Below, piece by piece: positions 35,373-43,537 of a stretch of DNA of 64,000 bases (position 1 is its first letter; each line of letters begins with the position of its first letter). Source of the stretch: Subtercola endophyticus (lineage in GTDB: Bacteria; Actinomycetota; Actinomycetes; Actinomycetales; Microbacteriaceae); assembly GCF_021044565.1 (NCBI RefSeq), contig NZ_CP087997.1, forward strand, positions 2,294,001 to 2,358,000, read 5' to 3'. Under the pieces are notes generated by a model. The model made no database searches, was not told the origin of the DNA, and saw only the letters and a list, made by a program, of their open reading frames with translations. Position numbers and translations under genes: made by a program.

Positions 35373-36206
35373 ATGGGGCGTGTAGAAGGAAAAGTAGCGT
35401 TCATCACCGGGGCCGCTCGCGGCCAGGGCCGAAGTCACGCGATTCGGCTCGCCCAAGAGGGTGCAGACATCATCGCGATCGATGCGTGCGAAGATCAGCC
35501 GAACATCCCGTACCCCGGGGCGACCGAAGCCGACCTGGCTGAAACCGTGCGGCTCGTTGAAGCGCTCGACCGGCGCATCATCGCCACGAAAGCGGATGTT
35601 CGTGATTTCGCCGCGCTGAAGGCCGCAGTAGATGACGGCGTCGCACAGCTCGGCCGCCTCGACATCGTCTCGGCGAACGCCGGAATCGGCGTCGAGCCTC
35701 GGCTCACCGAAGACGTTCCCGAAGAGGTCTGGACCGACATGCTCGACGTCAACCTCTCGGGCGTCTGGCGGGCAGCCAAGGCGGCTATTCCGCACATGAA
35801 AGCGGCCGGCAACGGTGGGTCGATCATCCTGACGAGCTCCGCAGCAGGGCTGCGCGCCTACGCCAATGCCGGCGCGTACGTCTCGGCCAAACACGGCGTG
35901 GTCGGCCTGATGCGAACCCTCGCGTTAGAACTCGCGCCGCACATGATTCGGGTGAACAGCATCCATCCGACTCAGGTCGACACCGACATGATTCAGAACG
36001 AGGCGACCTACCGGTTGTTCCGGCCCGACCTCGAACACCCGACTCGTGAAGATTTCGCGCCGGCTTCGCAGACCATGAACGCCCTGCCGATTCCGTGGGT
36101 GGAGGCCATCGACATTTCGAATGCCGTTCTGTTTCTCGCCTCTGACGAGGCCCGTTACATCACCGGCGTGACCCTCTCGGTCGACGCCGGCTCGAACATC
36201 AAATAG
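35373..36206 (+). CDS. Mycofactocin-coupled-type SDR, paralogue 1
   Basis: 277 residues. TGAARGQGRSHA (about 11-22) cofactor loop with the Gln-Gly variant typical of the TIGR03971 (carveol dehydrogenase/mycofactocin-type) SDRs, NAGIG, SSAAGLRAYANAGAYVSAKHG active site (Ser, Tyr, Lys), PIPWVEAIDISNAVLFLASDEARYITG end. Such enzymes hold NAD(H) tightly and are thought to be re-oxidised through mycofactocin. It differs from its two neighbours mainly at the cofactor-proximal loop (DACEDQPNIPYPG). Confidence 0.9.
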   Translation: MGRVEGKVAFITGAARGQGRSHAIRLAQEGADIIAIDACEDQPNIPYPGATEADLAETVRLVEALDRRIIATKADVRDFAALKAAVDDGVAQLGRLDIVSANAGIGVEPRLTEDVPEEVWTDMLDVNLSGVWRAAKAAIPHMKAAGNGGSIILTSSAAGLRAYANAGAYVSAKHGVVGLMRTLALELAPHMIRVNSIHPTQVDTDMIQNEATYRLFRPDLEHPTREDFAPASQTMNALPIPWVEAIDISNAVLFLASDEARYITGVTLSVDAGSNIK

Positions 36207-36261
36207 CCGGCCCTAAACACCGGTAGTACCACCAACAACAAAAGAAAGAAGCACGAAGATC

Positions 36262-37095
36262 ATGGGAAGACTGGATGGCAAAGTCGCCTTCATCACCGGG
36301 GCCGCACGTGGGCAAGGGCGCAGTCACGCGTTGAGAATGGCGCAAGAAGGCGCAGACATCATCGCGATCGATATCGAAGACCAAATGGGCACGGTGCCAT
36401 ACGACATGGCCACACCCGCCGACATGCACGAGACCGTGCGCCTGGTCGAAGCCCTCGACCGGCGCATCATCGCCACGAAAGCAGACGTGCGCGATTTCGA
36501 CGCCGTCAAGGCGGCACTGGATGATGGAGTAGCCCAGCTCGGCAAGCTCGACATCGTCTCCGCCAACGCCGGCATCTTCAGCTTCGGCACCATGGAGGAG
36601 CTGACAGACCTCGAATGGGATGAACTGCAAGACGTCAACCTCAAGGGCGTCTGGCACACCGCAAAGGCGGCGATTCCGCACCTTCGCGCGAACAAGGGCG
36701 GATCGATGATCCTCACCAGCTCCTCTGCGGGCGTCAAAGCTGTGCCGAACATCGGGCACTACGTCGCGGCAAAACACGGTGTCATCGGGCTCATGAAGAC
36801 CCTGGCCCTCGAGCTCGCGCCCGACATGATCCGCGTCAATACGGTGAACCCGACAAGCGTCAATACCGACATGATCCAGAACGCCGCGACCGCCGCCCTG
36901 TTCGCCCCCGACCTGCCGGTCGAAGAGCGCACTCGCGAAGTGCTCGGTGAGCGGTTCAAGACGATGAACGCGATTCCGATCCCCTGGGTCGAGCCGGTCG
37001 ACATCTCGAACGCCGTGCTGTTTCTCGCCAGTGACGAAGCGCGCTACATCACGGGCGTGGTCTTCCCCGTCGACGCCGGTCAGCTGGTGAAGTGA
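36262..37095 (+). CDS. Mycofactocin-coupled-type SDR, paralogue 2
   Basis: 277 residues, closely related to the flanking paralogues along the whole length: TGAARGQGRSHALRMAQEG, NAGIFSFG, SSSAGVKAVPNIGHYVAAKHG, PIPWVEPVDISNAVLFLASDEARYITG. A 55-bp gap with AAAGAAAGAAG upstream separates it from paralogue 1. Same-size tandem genes suggest gene duplication with substrate divergence around the lid region (FAPDLPVEERTREV). Confidence 0.9.
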   Translation: MGRLDGKVAFITGAARGQGRSHALRMAQEGADIIAIDIEDQMGTVPYDMATPADMHETVRLVEALDRRIIATKADVRDFDAVKAALDDGVAQLGKLDIVSANAGIFSFGTMEELTDLEWDELQDVNLKGVWHTAKAAIPHLRANKGGSMILTSSSAGVKAVPNIGHYVAAKHGVIGLMKTLALELAPDMIRVNTVNPTSVNTDMIQNAATAALFAPDLPVEERTREVLGERFKTMNAIPIPWVEPVDISNAVLFLASDEARYITGVVFPVDAGQLVK

Positions 37096-37097
37096 TC

Positions 37098-37931
37098 ATG
37101 GGGCGCGTAGAAGGCAAAGTTGCATTCGTCTCAGGCGCTGCTCGCGGACAAGGCCGTAGCCACGCGCTTCGGCTCGCCCAAGAGGGCGCCGACATCATCG
37201 CTATCGACATCGAAGGGCAGATCGACTCCGTGCCGTACGGGATGTCGACACCCGAAGACATGGCCGAAACCGTGCGCCAGATCGAAGCCCTCGACCGGCG
37301 CATCATTGCGACAAAAGCGGATGTTCGTGATTTCGACGCCGTCAAGACGGCTGTTGACGACGGCGTAGCCCAGCTCGGACGCCTCGACATCGTCTCGGCC
37401 AACGCCGGCATCTTCAGCTTCGGCGAGAGCGATGTGCTCGACGAGCAGCACTGGCAAGACATGCTCGATGTCAATCTCACCGGAGCCTGGCACGTGGCCA
37501 AAGCCACGATTCCGCACCTGAAGGCCGCGGGCGGCGGGGCGATGATTCTCACGAGCTCAGACGCCGGCCTGAAGGGCATGGCGAACATCCCGCACTATGT
37601 GTCGGCGAAGCACGGTGTGGTCGGGCTCATGCGCACTCTGGCGCTCGAACTCGCGCCGCACTACATCAGGGTGAACACGCTGAACCCCACGACGGTCAAC
37701 ACCGACATGATCAAGAACGCGGCGACCTACGCCCTGTTCGCGCCCGATCTGCCGACCGCCGAGCAGACGCTCGAGAACATCGAACCCCGTTTCACGGCCA
37801 TGAACGCGCTGCCCATTCCGTGGGTCGAGCCGGTCGACATCTCGAACGCACTGCTGTTTCTCGCCTCAGACGAGGCCCGGTATGTCACGGGCGTCGCGCT
37901 GCCGGTCGATGCGGGCTGGCTCCTGAAGTAG
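37098..37931 (+). CDS. Mycofactocin-coupled-type SDR, paralogue 3
   Basis: 277 residues. SGAARGQGRSHALRLAQEG (Ser replaces the first Thr of the loop), NAGIFSFGESDV, SSDAGLKGMANIPHYVSAKHG, same C-terminal VDISNALLFLASDEARYVTG. The ATG at 37098 lies 2 bp after the stop of paralogue 2; an in-frame GTG at 37092 would overlap. The three genes form one operon ended by the hairpin at 37962. Confidence 0.9.
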   Translation: MGRVEGKVAFVSGAARGQGRSHALRLAQEGADIIAIDIEGQIDSVPYGMSTPEDMAETVRQIEALDRRIIATKADVRDFDAVKTAVDDGVAQLGRLDIVSANAGIFSFGESDVLDEQHWQDMLDVNLTGAWHVAKATIPHLKAAGGGAMILTSSDAGLKGMANIPHYVSAKHGVVGLMRTLALELAPHYIRVNTLNPTTVNTDMIKNAATYALFAPDLPTAEQTLENIEPRFTAMNALPIPWVEPVDISNALLFLASDEARYVTGVALPVDAGWLLK

Positions 37932-37961
37932 TCGGCTGTCGAAGAGGCTCGAGACGGATCG

Positions 37962-37993
37962 GGGCGGGGCGGCTGCTGGTAGCCGCCCCGCCC
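37962..37993 (+). terminator. Intrinsic-type terminator of the SDR operon
   Basis: Perfect 13-bp stem: GGGCGGGGCGGCT (37962-37974), 6-nt loop, AGCCGCCCCGCCC (37981-37993), 31 bp after the last SDR stop and followed by TTCG. Very stable; lacks a long T-tract, as is normal for actinobacteria. Confidence 0.8.
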
Positions 37994-38073
37994 TTCGTCG
38001 ATCTCAGCTGCGACCTGATCTTCTACTCTCCCCCTCAACGTTCAGGTGTAGTTCCGCTTGCCCGCACATCGTG

Positions 38074-38400
38074 CTAGGACGCCAGCCGCGAACTGACGAG
38101 TCTATTCAGGCTGACCTGCTCCTCGGCGGCCTGAATAACGAGTGCTCGGTGGAGCTCGGGGGGAATACGCACTTTAAACTCACCGCTGTATTGACGCTCC
38201 GAGAACGGGCTTGGAACGATTTCACCGTTCGCCGCCATGTCATCGATCACGCCAGCCACGACCCTATGGATGCCTTCAAACGCTTCAACGGGTGTAGCGG
38301 CCAGCCACGACAGAGAGGGGAACTCGACGACTTGGCCGACATACTCGTCATCAGCAGCCGACCATACGACTCGATAGGTGTAGTGGTTTACGTTGCTCAT
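38074..38400 (-). CDS. hicB: HicB-type antitoxin
   Basis: 108 residues: an N-terminal degenerate RNase-H-like HicB fold (YTYRVVWSAADDEYVGQVVEFPSLSWLAATPVEAF) and a C-terminal ribbon-helix-helix DNA-binding part (SGEFKVRIPPELHRALVIQAAEEQVSLNRLVSSRL). The ATG shares one base with the HicA stop codon, so translation is coupled. HicB neutralises HicA and represses the operon. Confidence 0.88.
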   Translation of the reverse strand: MSNVNHYTYRVVWSAADDEYVGQVVEFPSLSWLAATPVEAFEGIHRVVAGVIDDMAANGEIVPSPFSERQYSGEFKVRIPPELHRALVIQAAEEQVSLNRLVSSRLAS

Positions 38401-38672
38401 TATTCCTCGCCTTCAAGCCTATCGATTGCTCTCAACACTTGTCTCACCTGATACTGCTTAGCTTTGCCATGGTCGTTCTGAATGTTCACCCGAGGGTCGC
38501 CTTGCCAGGGCACCCGAAACACCATGTGACTTGTGCCGATCTGGCGCGGATCACCGAAGAACGATCGGCACACTTTCTGTAGGTCGACGAAGGCGATGTT
38601 TTGGGGTTGATCCCTCATCTGGGCGAGGATTCGATGGAGCGATGGCACACAAAATGGTGTCACTAATGGCAC
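38400..38672 (-). CDS. hicA: HicA-type toxin
   Basis: Up to 90 residues. The recognisable core is VDLQKVCRSFFGDPRQIGTSHMVFRVPWQGDPRVNIQ (split here for reading), with the catalytic-type His in GTSH and the WQGDPRVNIQND and AKQYQVRQVLRAID segments of HicA double-stranded-RNA-binding mRNA interferases. Start uncertain: GTG at 38672, 38663 or 38648, or ATG at 38618; homologues begin near the 38648 codon. Gene order hicA-hicB as in most such loci. Confidence 0.85.
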   Translation of the reverse strand: MPLVTPFCVPSLHRILAQMRDQPQNIAFVDLQKVCRSFFGDPRQIGTSHMVFRVPWQGDPRVNIQNDHGKAKQYQVRQVLRAIDRLEGEE

Positions 38673-38739
38673 TATTTATCAAGCCGTCACATGTTCGCGG
38701 CCGGAGAAAAACGATCGGGGCGCTCCCGTCGCGCGAGAA

Positions 38740-39633
38740 TCACGCTCCGGTCGAAGGGTTCTCATGCCGCGCCTTGCGGCCGGCGAAGCGCGCGATCACT
38801 ATCACGATCAGCGCGATCACAGCCACGATGACCAGCCACGGCAGTGCAACACCGAGAGCGACGAGCGCTCCCGAGAGGGCTGCGACAACGGATGTCCACC
38901 CGATGCCGAGCCCGCTCCAGAAGTCCGACGGTGCCACCGTCGCGGCCGCTTGCGTGCTGCTGATGCCGACTGTCAACGAGGAATACTGCACCTGGTCTGT
39001 GATCGCAGCCTTTTGGGCGACGAGACTGTCGAGGTCTGCCTGGCGCGACGAGAGCGTCGATTCCAGGGCGATGAGGTCGGTCGTGTTGGTCGCCTTCGAC
39101 ATCAGGTCGAGCAGGCGGCTCACCGAGGTTTGCAGAGCAGTGATGCGAGCGTCGACGTCTTGCACCTGGGACGTGACATCCGTCGCCGAGATCGAGACCG
39201 ATTCGACGGTCGCGAGCTTCTTCAGCGAGTCGATCGTCGAGCTGACCTTGGCGCTCGGCACGCGGAGTACGAGATCTGCTCGAGCGTCATTGCGGTCGCT
39301 CGCGCTCTGCTGAGTGCGGTTGTCGACGTGCCCGCCGGCGGCCTCGGTAAGAGCTACCGCTTGGTCGGCGACGGCGGATGGATCATCCGCCGTCAATGCG
39401 AGCGAGCCCGTCGTCACGACCTGCGTGTCAGGCAACAACGCGTCGGCCGCGGCGGAACCGGCGCCTGCCGCATCCGCGGCGCCTCCGTTGGCGACCCCAG
39501 CAGGGGCTTGCGCGGAACCCACGGCACCAGAGCCCTCTGAGCTGCTCGATGAGTTCGATGAGGAGCCCGCCGAGCATCCGGTGAGCATGAGAACGGCTGC
39601 GACACCGATGATGACGAGATTTTTTCGCTTCAT
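38740..39633 (-). CDS. DUF4349 lipoprotein
   Basis: 297 residues. Lipoprotein signal with lipobox LTGC (Cys20), Ser/Gly/Ala-rich linker, DUF4349 domain (VVTTGSLALTADDPSAVADQAVALTEAAGGHVDN...), a coiled coil (VDARITALQTSVSRLLDLMSKATN), and a C-terminal membrane helix followed by RFAGRKARHENP. Membrane-anchored at both ends. The function of DUF4349 is unknown. RBS-like sequences are poor; single gene. Confidence 0.88.
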   Translation of the reverse strand: MKRKNLVIIGVAAVLMLTGCSAGSSSNSSSSSEGSGAVGSAQAPAGVANGGAADAAGAGSAAADALLPDTQVVTTGSLALTADDPSAVADQAVALTEAAGGHVDNRTQQSASDRNDARADLVLRVPSAKVSSTIDSLKKLATVESVSISATDVTSQVQDVDARITALQTSVSRLLDLMSKATNTTDLIALESTLSSRQADLDSLVAQKAAITDQVQYSSLTVGISSTQAAATVAPSDFWSGLGIGWTSVVAALSGALVALGVALPWLVIVAVIALIVIVIARFAGRKARHENPSTGA

Positions 39634-39696
39634 GGCTTCACCATAGGCAGCCTTCAGGTTGAGATAGTGGTGTGTAACGGCGTTGTTATGCCATCT

Positions 39697-39770
39697 TTAT
39701 CGGGCCGTTATGCCGCTCGGCTCAACCACGACGAACTGCCTCAGGTACTCGGGCAGCCCCTCATCTGACG
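39697..39770 (-). pseudogene. 3' remnant of a GIY-YIG/DUF2075 gene
   Basis: Translated on the minus strand the segment reads DEGLPEYLRQFV, matching DAGLREYLGQFI at the C-terminus of the intact gene at 56711-58522. The DNA matches at about 28 of 33 positions (for example GAACTGCC-n2-AGGTACTC). The reading frame stops at 39697-39699. No other part of the gene is present here; the VapC gene ends 4 bp upstream. Confidence 0.65.
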
Positions 39771-39774
39771 AGCG

Positions 39775-40167
39775 TTAACTCCAGCTGACACGAAGACCTC
39801 CGAGTGATGCAAATACGGTGTCCGCTGTGATCAGAACGGCGTTCTCGAGAATCGCCTGAGCCGCGAGCATCCGATCGAACGGATCGCGGTGCGTCCAATC
39901 GATCTGCGCCGCGATGAGGGCATGCTCGCTTGAAATCGGTAGCTCGATGGCGCCGAGAGTGCCCATGTGTCGCGGGAACGCGGCAAGGAATGGCCCCGCC
40001 TCAGGGAATTTGCCTTTACGAAACTTGATACCGAGCTCCCACGGAGTGATTGCCGAGACGAGCAGCTCGTTCTGCGGTTGCTCGATGAGGTCGACTGCAG
40101 CCGCTGGAATGCGGCTAGGCTCACTGACCGCCCAATAGGAGGTGTGGGTATCGAGAAGCAGTCGCAT
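39775..40167 (-). CDS. PIN-domain toxin, VapC-like
   Basis: 130 residues. PIN catalytic acids: Asp in RLLLDTHTSYW (start), Glu in TPWELGIKF, Asp in RDPFDRMLAAQA, Asp in LITADTVF. It belongs to the Sll0205-like PIN group. The ATG at 40167 shares one base with the antitoxin stop (TGATG). Ribonuclease toxin of a type II module. Confidence 0.9.
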   Translation of the reverse strand: MRLLLDTHTSYWAVSEPSRIPAAAVDLIEQPQNELLVSAITPWELGIKFRKGKFPEAGPFLAAFPRHMGTLGAIELPISSEHALIAAQIDWTHRDPFDRMLAAQAILENAVLITADTVFASLGGLRVSWS

Positions 40168-40397
40168 CACGTGCCCCACTCGTCTAACTCGTCGTCTGTC
40201 AACGGATCCCAGAACGACTCAGGTAACGCAGGCCCTGGAGCAAAGCCGAGTTGGCGTCGCGGCAGAGGGTCGAGCGCCCTCAGCGTCGCAATCGGGCGAC
40301 CATTCCGCGCCAGGATGAACTCTTCGCCACGCTCGACCCGCGCCAAGAGCTCGGAGAGCCGAGTTTTGGCATCCTGCACATTTACGGTCTCGGTCAT
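40167..40397 (-). CDS. Phd/YefM-type antitoxin
   Basis: 76 residues: NVQDAKTRLSELLARVERGEEFILARNGRPIATLRAL is the Phd/YefM DNA-binding fold, and the acidic C-terminus (PESFWDPLTDDELDEWG) wraps the toxin. ATG at 40397 is fixed by the operator palindrome that begins 2 bp upstream. An open frame continuing upstream to 40643 is antisense or overlapping with the DUF4253 gene and is not credible as protein. Confidence 0.92.
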   Translation of the reverse strand: MTETVNVQDAKTRLSELLARVERGEEFILARNGRPIATLRALDPLPRRQLGFAPGPALPESFWDPLTDDELDEWGT

Positions 40398-40398
40398 G

Positions 40399-40420
40399 TT
40401 GACCAAGTCTAGTTGGTCAA
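40399..40420. promoter_or_regulatory. Perfect operator of the Phd/VapC-type module
   Basis: TTGACCAA (40399-40406), 6-bp centre, TTGGTCAA (40413-40420): a perfect 8-bp inverted repeat between the antitoxin ATG and the end of the DUF4253 gene. TTGACCA also resembles a -35 element. Expected site for antitoxin/toxin autoregulation. Confidence 0.8.
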
Positions 40421-40423
40421 CCG

Positions 40424-41173
40424 TCAATCCCACCAGAAGCTCCAGAAGTTGCTGCCGACGAGCTCGGCGACATAGGGTCCAATGCCACCGAACCCGTGGA
40501 ACTGAGAGTCGTACCTGCAGAAATGAAAATGCTCGCGGGCAACCAATCGTGCCTGCACGATGTCGGTAGGTGGACGGGTCACCATGAGCGAAAGGCGACT
40601 GTCTGAAGCCGAGTACACATAGGCGCCGAAGCGCCTCTGCCATGACTCGAGTACTACTCGCGCGTCAGCCCCGAGCATCCCCGCGTTCATTGCTCCGGTC
40701 CACCCGAGTTCTGCCAGGCAGTCGGCAGGATGCTTTACCTCGACCAAGGCCGGGCACACATCGGTTGCCAAAGGATCCCGCCTGAGCGAACCGCCCGTGA
40801 ACGCACCGCCTGCAAATGCACCAGGCGTGTAAGCATCGATGTCGTTCAGAATGCTCAGATCCTGAGCTTCATCTCCAATGCACAGTTCACCCGACCGGTC
40901 TCGAACCACGCCGCACTCGAAACAGTAATCGTCTTCCTGAATGTCCCACTCCTGACGCTCGAGACAGAACTGCTCGCGGATCGTTTTGGCTGCCGACCGA
41001 GGCGCCTCTTCACCCCAGTGAGAATGCACGCCCCACGGACGATCACGATCACACCTCTCGTCAAAAAACACAGGCCAAAGTCCGGTCTGCGGGTAGCGCG
41101 CAGCGAGTTGGCCCCATCCCTCTCCGGGTTGCGCGAACGTCAGTGGCGGTGGTTCATATGCTTGTTCTTTCAT
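40424..41173 (-). CDS. DUF4253 domain protein
   Basis: 249 residues. The C-terminal 110 residues match DUF4253: CLAELGWTGAMNAGMLGADARVVLESWQRRFGAYVYSASDSRLSLMVTRPP, then ARLVAREHFHFCRYDSQ. The N-terminal half is rich in Trp and acidic residues. DUF4253 proteins are common in bacteria as orphan or immunity-like genes, with no proven role. It ends four bases upstream of the TA operator, so read-through into the TA module is possible. Confidence 0.85.
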   Translation of the reverse strand: MKEQAYEPPPLTFAQPGEGWGQLAARYPQTGLWPVFFDERCDRDRPWGVHSHWGEEAPRSAAKTIREQFCLERQEWDIQEDDYCFECGVVRDRSGELCIGDEAQDLSILNDIDAYTPGAFAGGAFTGGSLRRDPLATDVCPALVEVKHPADCLAELGWTGAMNAGMLGADARVVLESWQRRFGAYVYSASDSRLSLMVTRPPTDIVQARLVAREHFHFCRYDSQFHGFGGIGPYVAELVGSNFWSFWWD

Positions 41174-41423
41174 GTTGCAACGATGAGACAGCGGAACAGG
41201 ATTTATCTCGGTGATCGCCTAAATGTGGAGAGTTCGCGACATTCGGCTGCTGTGGAGTCTTGCCCCTCGGGAAGCCGGCGTGAGTTCGCGAAATCAGCGT
41301 GCTGCTGTCATCGACGAGCAACAGATCAAAGACTGTCGCTCGCTCCGGTCATAACGTGGCACGCTGGGAGCTCGACCCGTCATGATAGAAAAAAGGATCC
41401 GCGTTCACGGGGAGGAGATCACC

Positions 41424-42881
41424 ATGGCGGCCAGCTCACTCGCTCGCACTCTCGAACTCGAACGCCTCCAAGAGGAGAGCATCACGTGGCGGCTGCTGCA
41501 AAAAGACAACGCCCCGCTCATTGCAGGCACGCTCGGCCACCACTTCGGTGCTGACCAGCGTCGCCTTCCCGCCGAAGAGTTGTATGAGCTTCTCGATGCC
41601 GACCTCGATGAGCTACGGGATTTCGGATCTGTTCTGCCGAAGTCTGCTCAGGGCTACTGTGCGGACTGGCGAAACGCAGGATTTCTGGTACGGCGTGCGG
41701 CAGAAAATATTCGCGGTGAAACACTCGAACTTTCCGCGGGTGCGCTTGCGGCGATACGCACCCTCGATGAACTGAGCACACCGCGTCAATCGGCGACCGA
41801 ATCGCGACTGGCCAGTATTGCGTCTCAACTCCGGCAGCTTGCAATCGACACCGATCCCGATGTCAGCCGCCGACTCGAGCAATTGTATGAACAGAGAGAT
41901 CGCATCGACGCTCAGATCGAACGTATCCACGCCGACGACAATCCGGTTCTTGAAACGCCTCGGGCAGCCGAACGTGTGCGCGATATCCTTGCGCAGGCCA
42001 GCGAAATTCCGGCAGACTTCGCTCGCGTTCGGGCAGAATTCGAGGAACTCAACCAGCTCCTTCGTCAGCGGATAGTCGAGTCCGACCACGCCCAGCGCAT
42101 CGTTCTCGACGAGGTGTTCAGCGGTGTCGACCACATTGCCGAAAGTGACGAAGGCAGAACCTTTACCGCCTTCAACGCTTTAGTGATGGATCCGGCCCTC
42201 GGCGCCGAGTTCGACGCCAACGTCGATCAGCTGCTCGAGCGTGACTTCGTGAACGTGCTCAGTGTCGAGCAGCGGCGTTTTCTGCGCCGTTTTCAAAGCA
42301 CGCTCAAGTCTGACAGCGGTGAGATCCACAATGTCGTCGCAACCTTTGCACGCGGGCTGCGGCGCTATGTGCAATCGCAAGAATTCCAACAAGACCGTGT
42401 GCTGCGGCAGGAGCTCCAAGTGGCACTCGGGTTGGGCCTCGAGGCAGCCAGCTCGACGAAGCCGTATTCGTCAACAGATGTATCACTCTCCTTGTCAAGT
42501 GTCGAGATTCGCAGTGTGGGCGCTGTTCAGCTTCACAATCCCGCTGACTTCGATGCCGATGAAGTGATTGTCACCAATGTGAATACCATCGTCGACTTAG
42601 CCGCACTGCGGGCGCTCGCCAGAGACACGGAGATCGACTTCGCCGAGCTCATCTCGAACACGAATGCCGTGTTGGCCGATTCGCCCACCGCGACAGTAGC
42701 CCACGTGCTGAAGAGGTTTCCTGCGACACAGGGCGTCGCAAGTGTCGTCGGTCTGATCGCCCTTGCGGAATCGCAAGGCACGCGACTAGAGAAAGAGGAA
42801 CTTGTGCGCTGGATCAACCGCAACGGGCAGAGCCGCCACGCTCTCATACCGGCACACGTCTTCGCAGGAAGAGTCGTCTGA
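41424..42881 (+). CDS. jetA: Wadjet type I protein JetA (DUF3375, kleisin/MukF-like)
   Basis: 485 residues. DUF3375 protein: N-terminal winged-helix region (SLARTLELERLQEESITWRLLQKDNAPLIAGTLGHHF), a helical centre with coiled coil (EQLYEQRDRIDAQIERIHAD) and C-terminal winged-helix segment. In Wadjet, JetA is the kleisin that bridges the JetC ATPase heads and binds JetB. ATG 41424 follows GGGGAGGAG; an in-frame ATG at 41382 lacks one. Its TGA shares a base with the jetB ATG. First gene of a tight four-gene operon with lower GC than the left part of the window. Confidence 0.93.
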   Translation: MAASSLARTLELERLQEESITWRLLQKDNAPLIAGTLGHHFGADQRRLPAEELYELLDADLDELRDFGSVLPKSAQGYCADWRNAGFLVRRAAENIRGETLELSAGALAAIRTLDELSTPRQSATESRLASIASQLRQLAIDTDPDVSRRLEQLYEQRDRIDAQIERIHADDNPVLETPRAAERVRDILAQASEIPADFARVRAEFEELNQLLRQRIVESDHAQRIVLDEVFSGVDHIAESDEGRTFTAFNALVMDPALGAEFDANVDQLLERDFVNVLSVEQRRFLRRFQSTLKSDSGEIHNVVATFARGLRRYVQSQEFQQDRVLRQELQVALGLGLEAASSTKPYSSTDVSLSLSSVEIRSVGAVQLHNPADFDADEVIVTNVNTIVDLAALRALARDTEIDFAELISNTNAVLADSPTATVAHVLKRFPATQGVASVVGLIALAESQGTRLEKEELVRWINRNGQSRHALIPAHVFAGRVV

Positions 42882-43537
42882 TGGCGACTCTCTGGCCAGA
42901 CGATGCGGGGACTCTCGACGAGAACTCGAGGCGCGCCTTGGTCGAACTCATCAAGGGGCCCTACTTGTCGGGGCGAACATCCACTCAGCTGTGGTCGGCG
43001 TTGCTGGCTGACGAGAGCGCCATTCGATCGCGCCTCAATGACTTATTCCTCGACGTGGTCATCGACCGCGTCGGAGAATTCGCCTTCGTCAAGAACATCC
43101 ACTCCGATGAAATCGCGACGCCACGAACGGTTCGCTCCCAGAATCTCACCTTCATCGATACGGCAATGTTGCTGGTTCTGCGACAGATTCTTCTCGCAGG
43201 CCAATCGGATGCCCGGGTCATCGTCGGTCGTGATGACGTATTCGAGCGGCTCCGCGTCTATCGCACCAACGACCGCGACGAGCTGGATTTCGAGCGGCGA
43301 CTCAACGCAGCCTGGGTCAAGATGCGCAACAAACTGCGCATCATCCATTCGACCGGCAACAGAGGTGACGAAGAGGATCGCGTCGAGATCTCGCCCGTTC
43401 TGCGACTGATCGTCGATGCCGATCAGGTGCGGCAGATCAGCGCGGAGTATCGCCGCATCGCCGCTAGCGATATCACGGTATCTGAGTTATTCTCAGATGA
43501 GCTGTCTGACGACGACCTCCTGGAGGATTCCGCGTGA
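42881..43537 (+). CDS. jetB: Wadjet type I protein JetB (DUF4194, MukE-like)
   Basis: 218 residues. DUF4194: RRALVELIKGPYLSGRTSTQLWSALLADESAIRSRLNDLFLDVVID and TAMLLVLRQILLAGQSDARVIVGRDDVFERL, then a KITE-type winged-helix region and an acidic tail (LFSDELSDDDLLED). JetB dimers bind JetA. Start and stop overlap the neighbours (TGATG and GTGA). Confidence 0.93.
   Translation: MATLWPDDAGTLDENSRRALVELIKGPYLSGRTSTQLWSALLADESAIRSRLNDLFLDVVIDRVGEFAFVKNIHSDEIATPRTVRSQNLTFIDTAMLLVLRQILLAGQSDARVIVGRDDVFERLRVYRTNDRDELDFERRLNAAWVKMRNKLRIIHSTGNRGDEEDRVEISPVLRLIVDADQVRQISAEYRRIAASDITVSELFSDELSDDDLLEDSA

Noticed and set aside
40398..40643. Upstream extension of the Phd-type antitoxin to 158 residues
   Set aside because: It would run through the operator palindrome and the DUF4253 gene.
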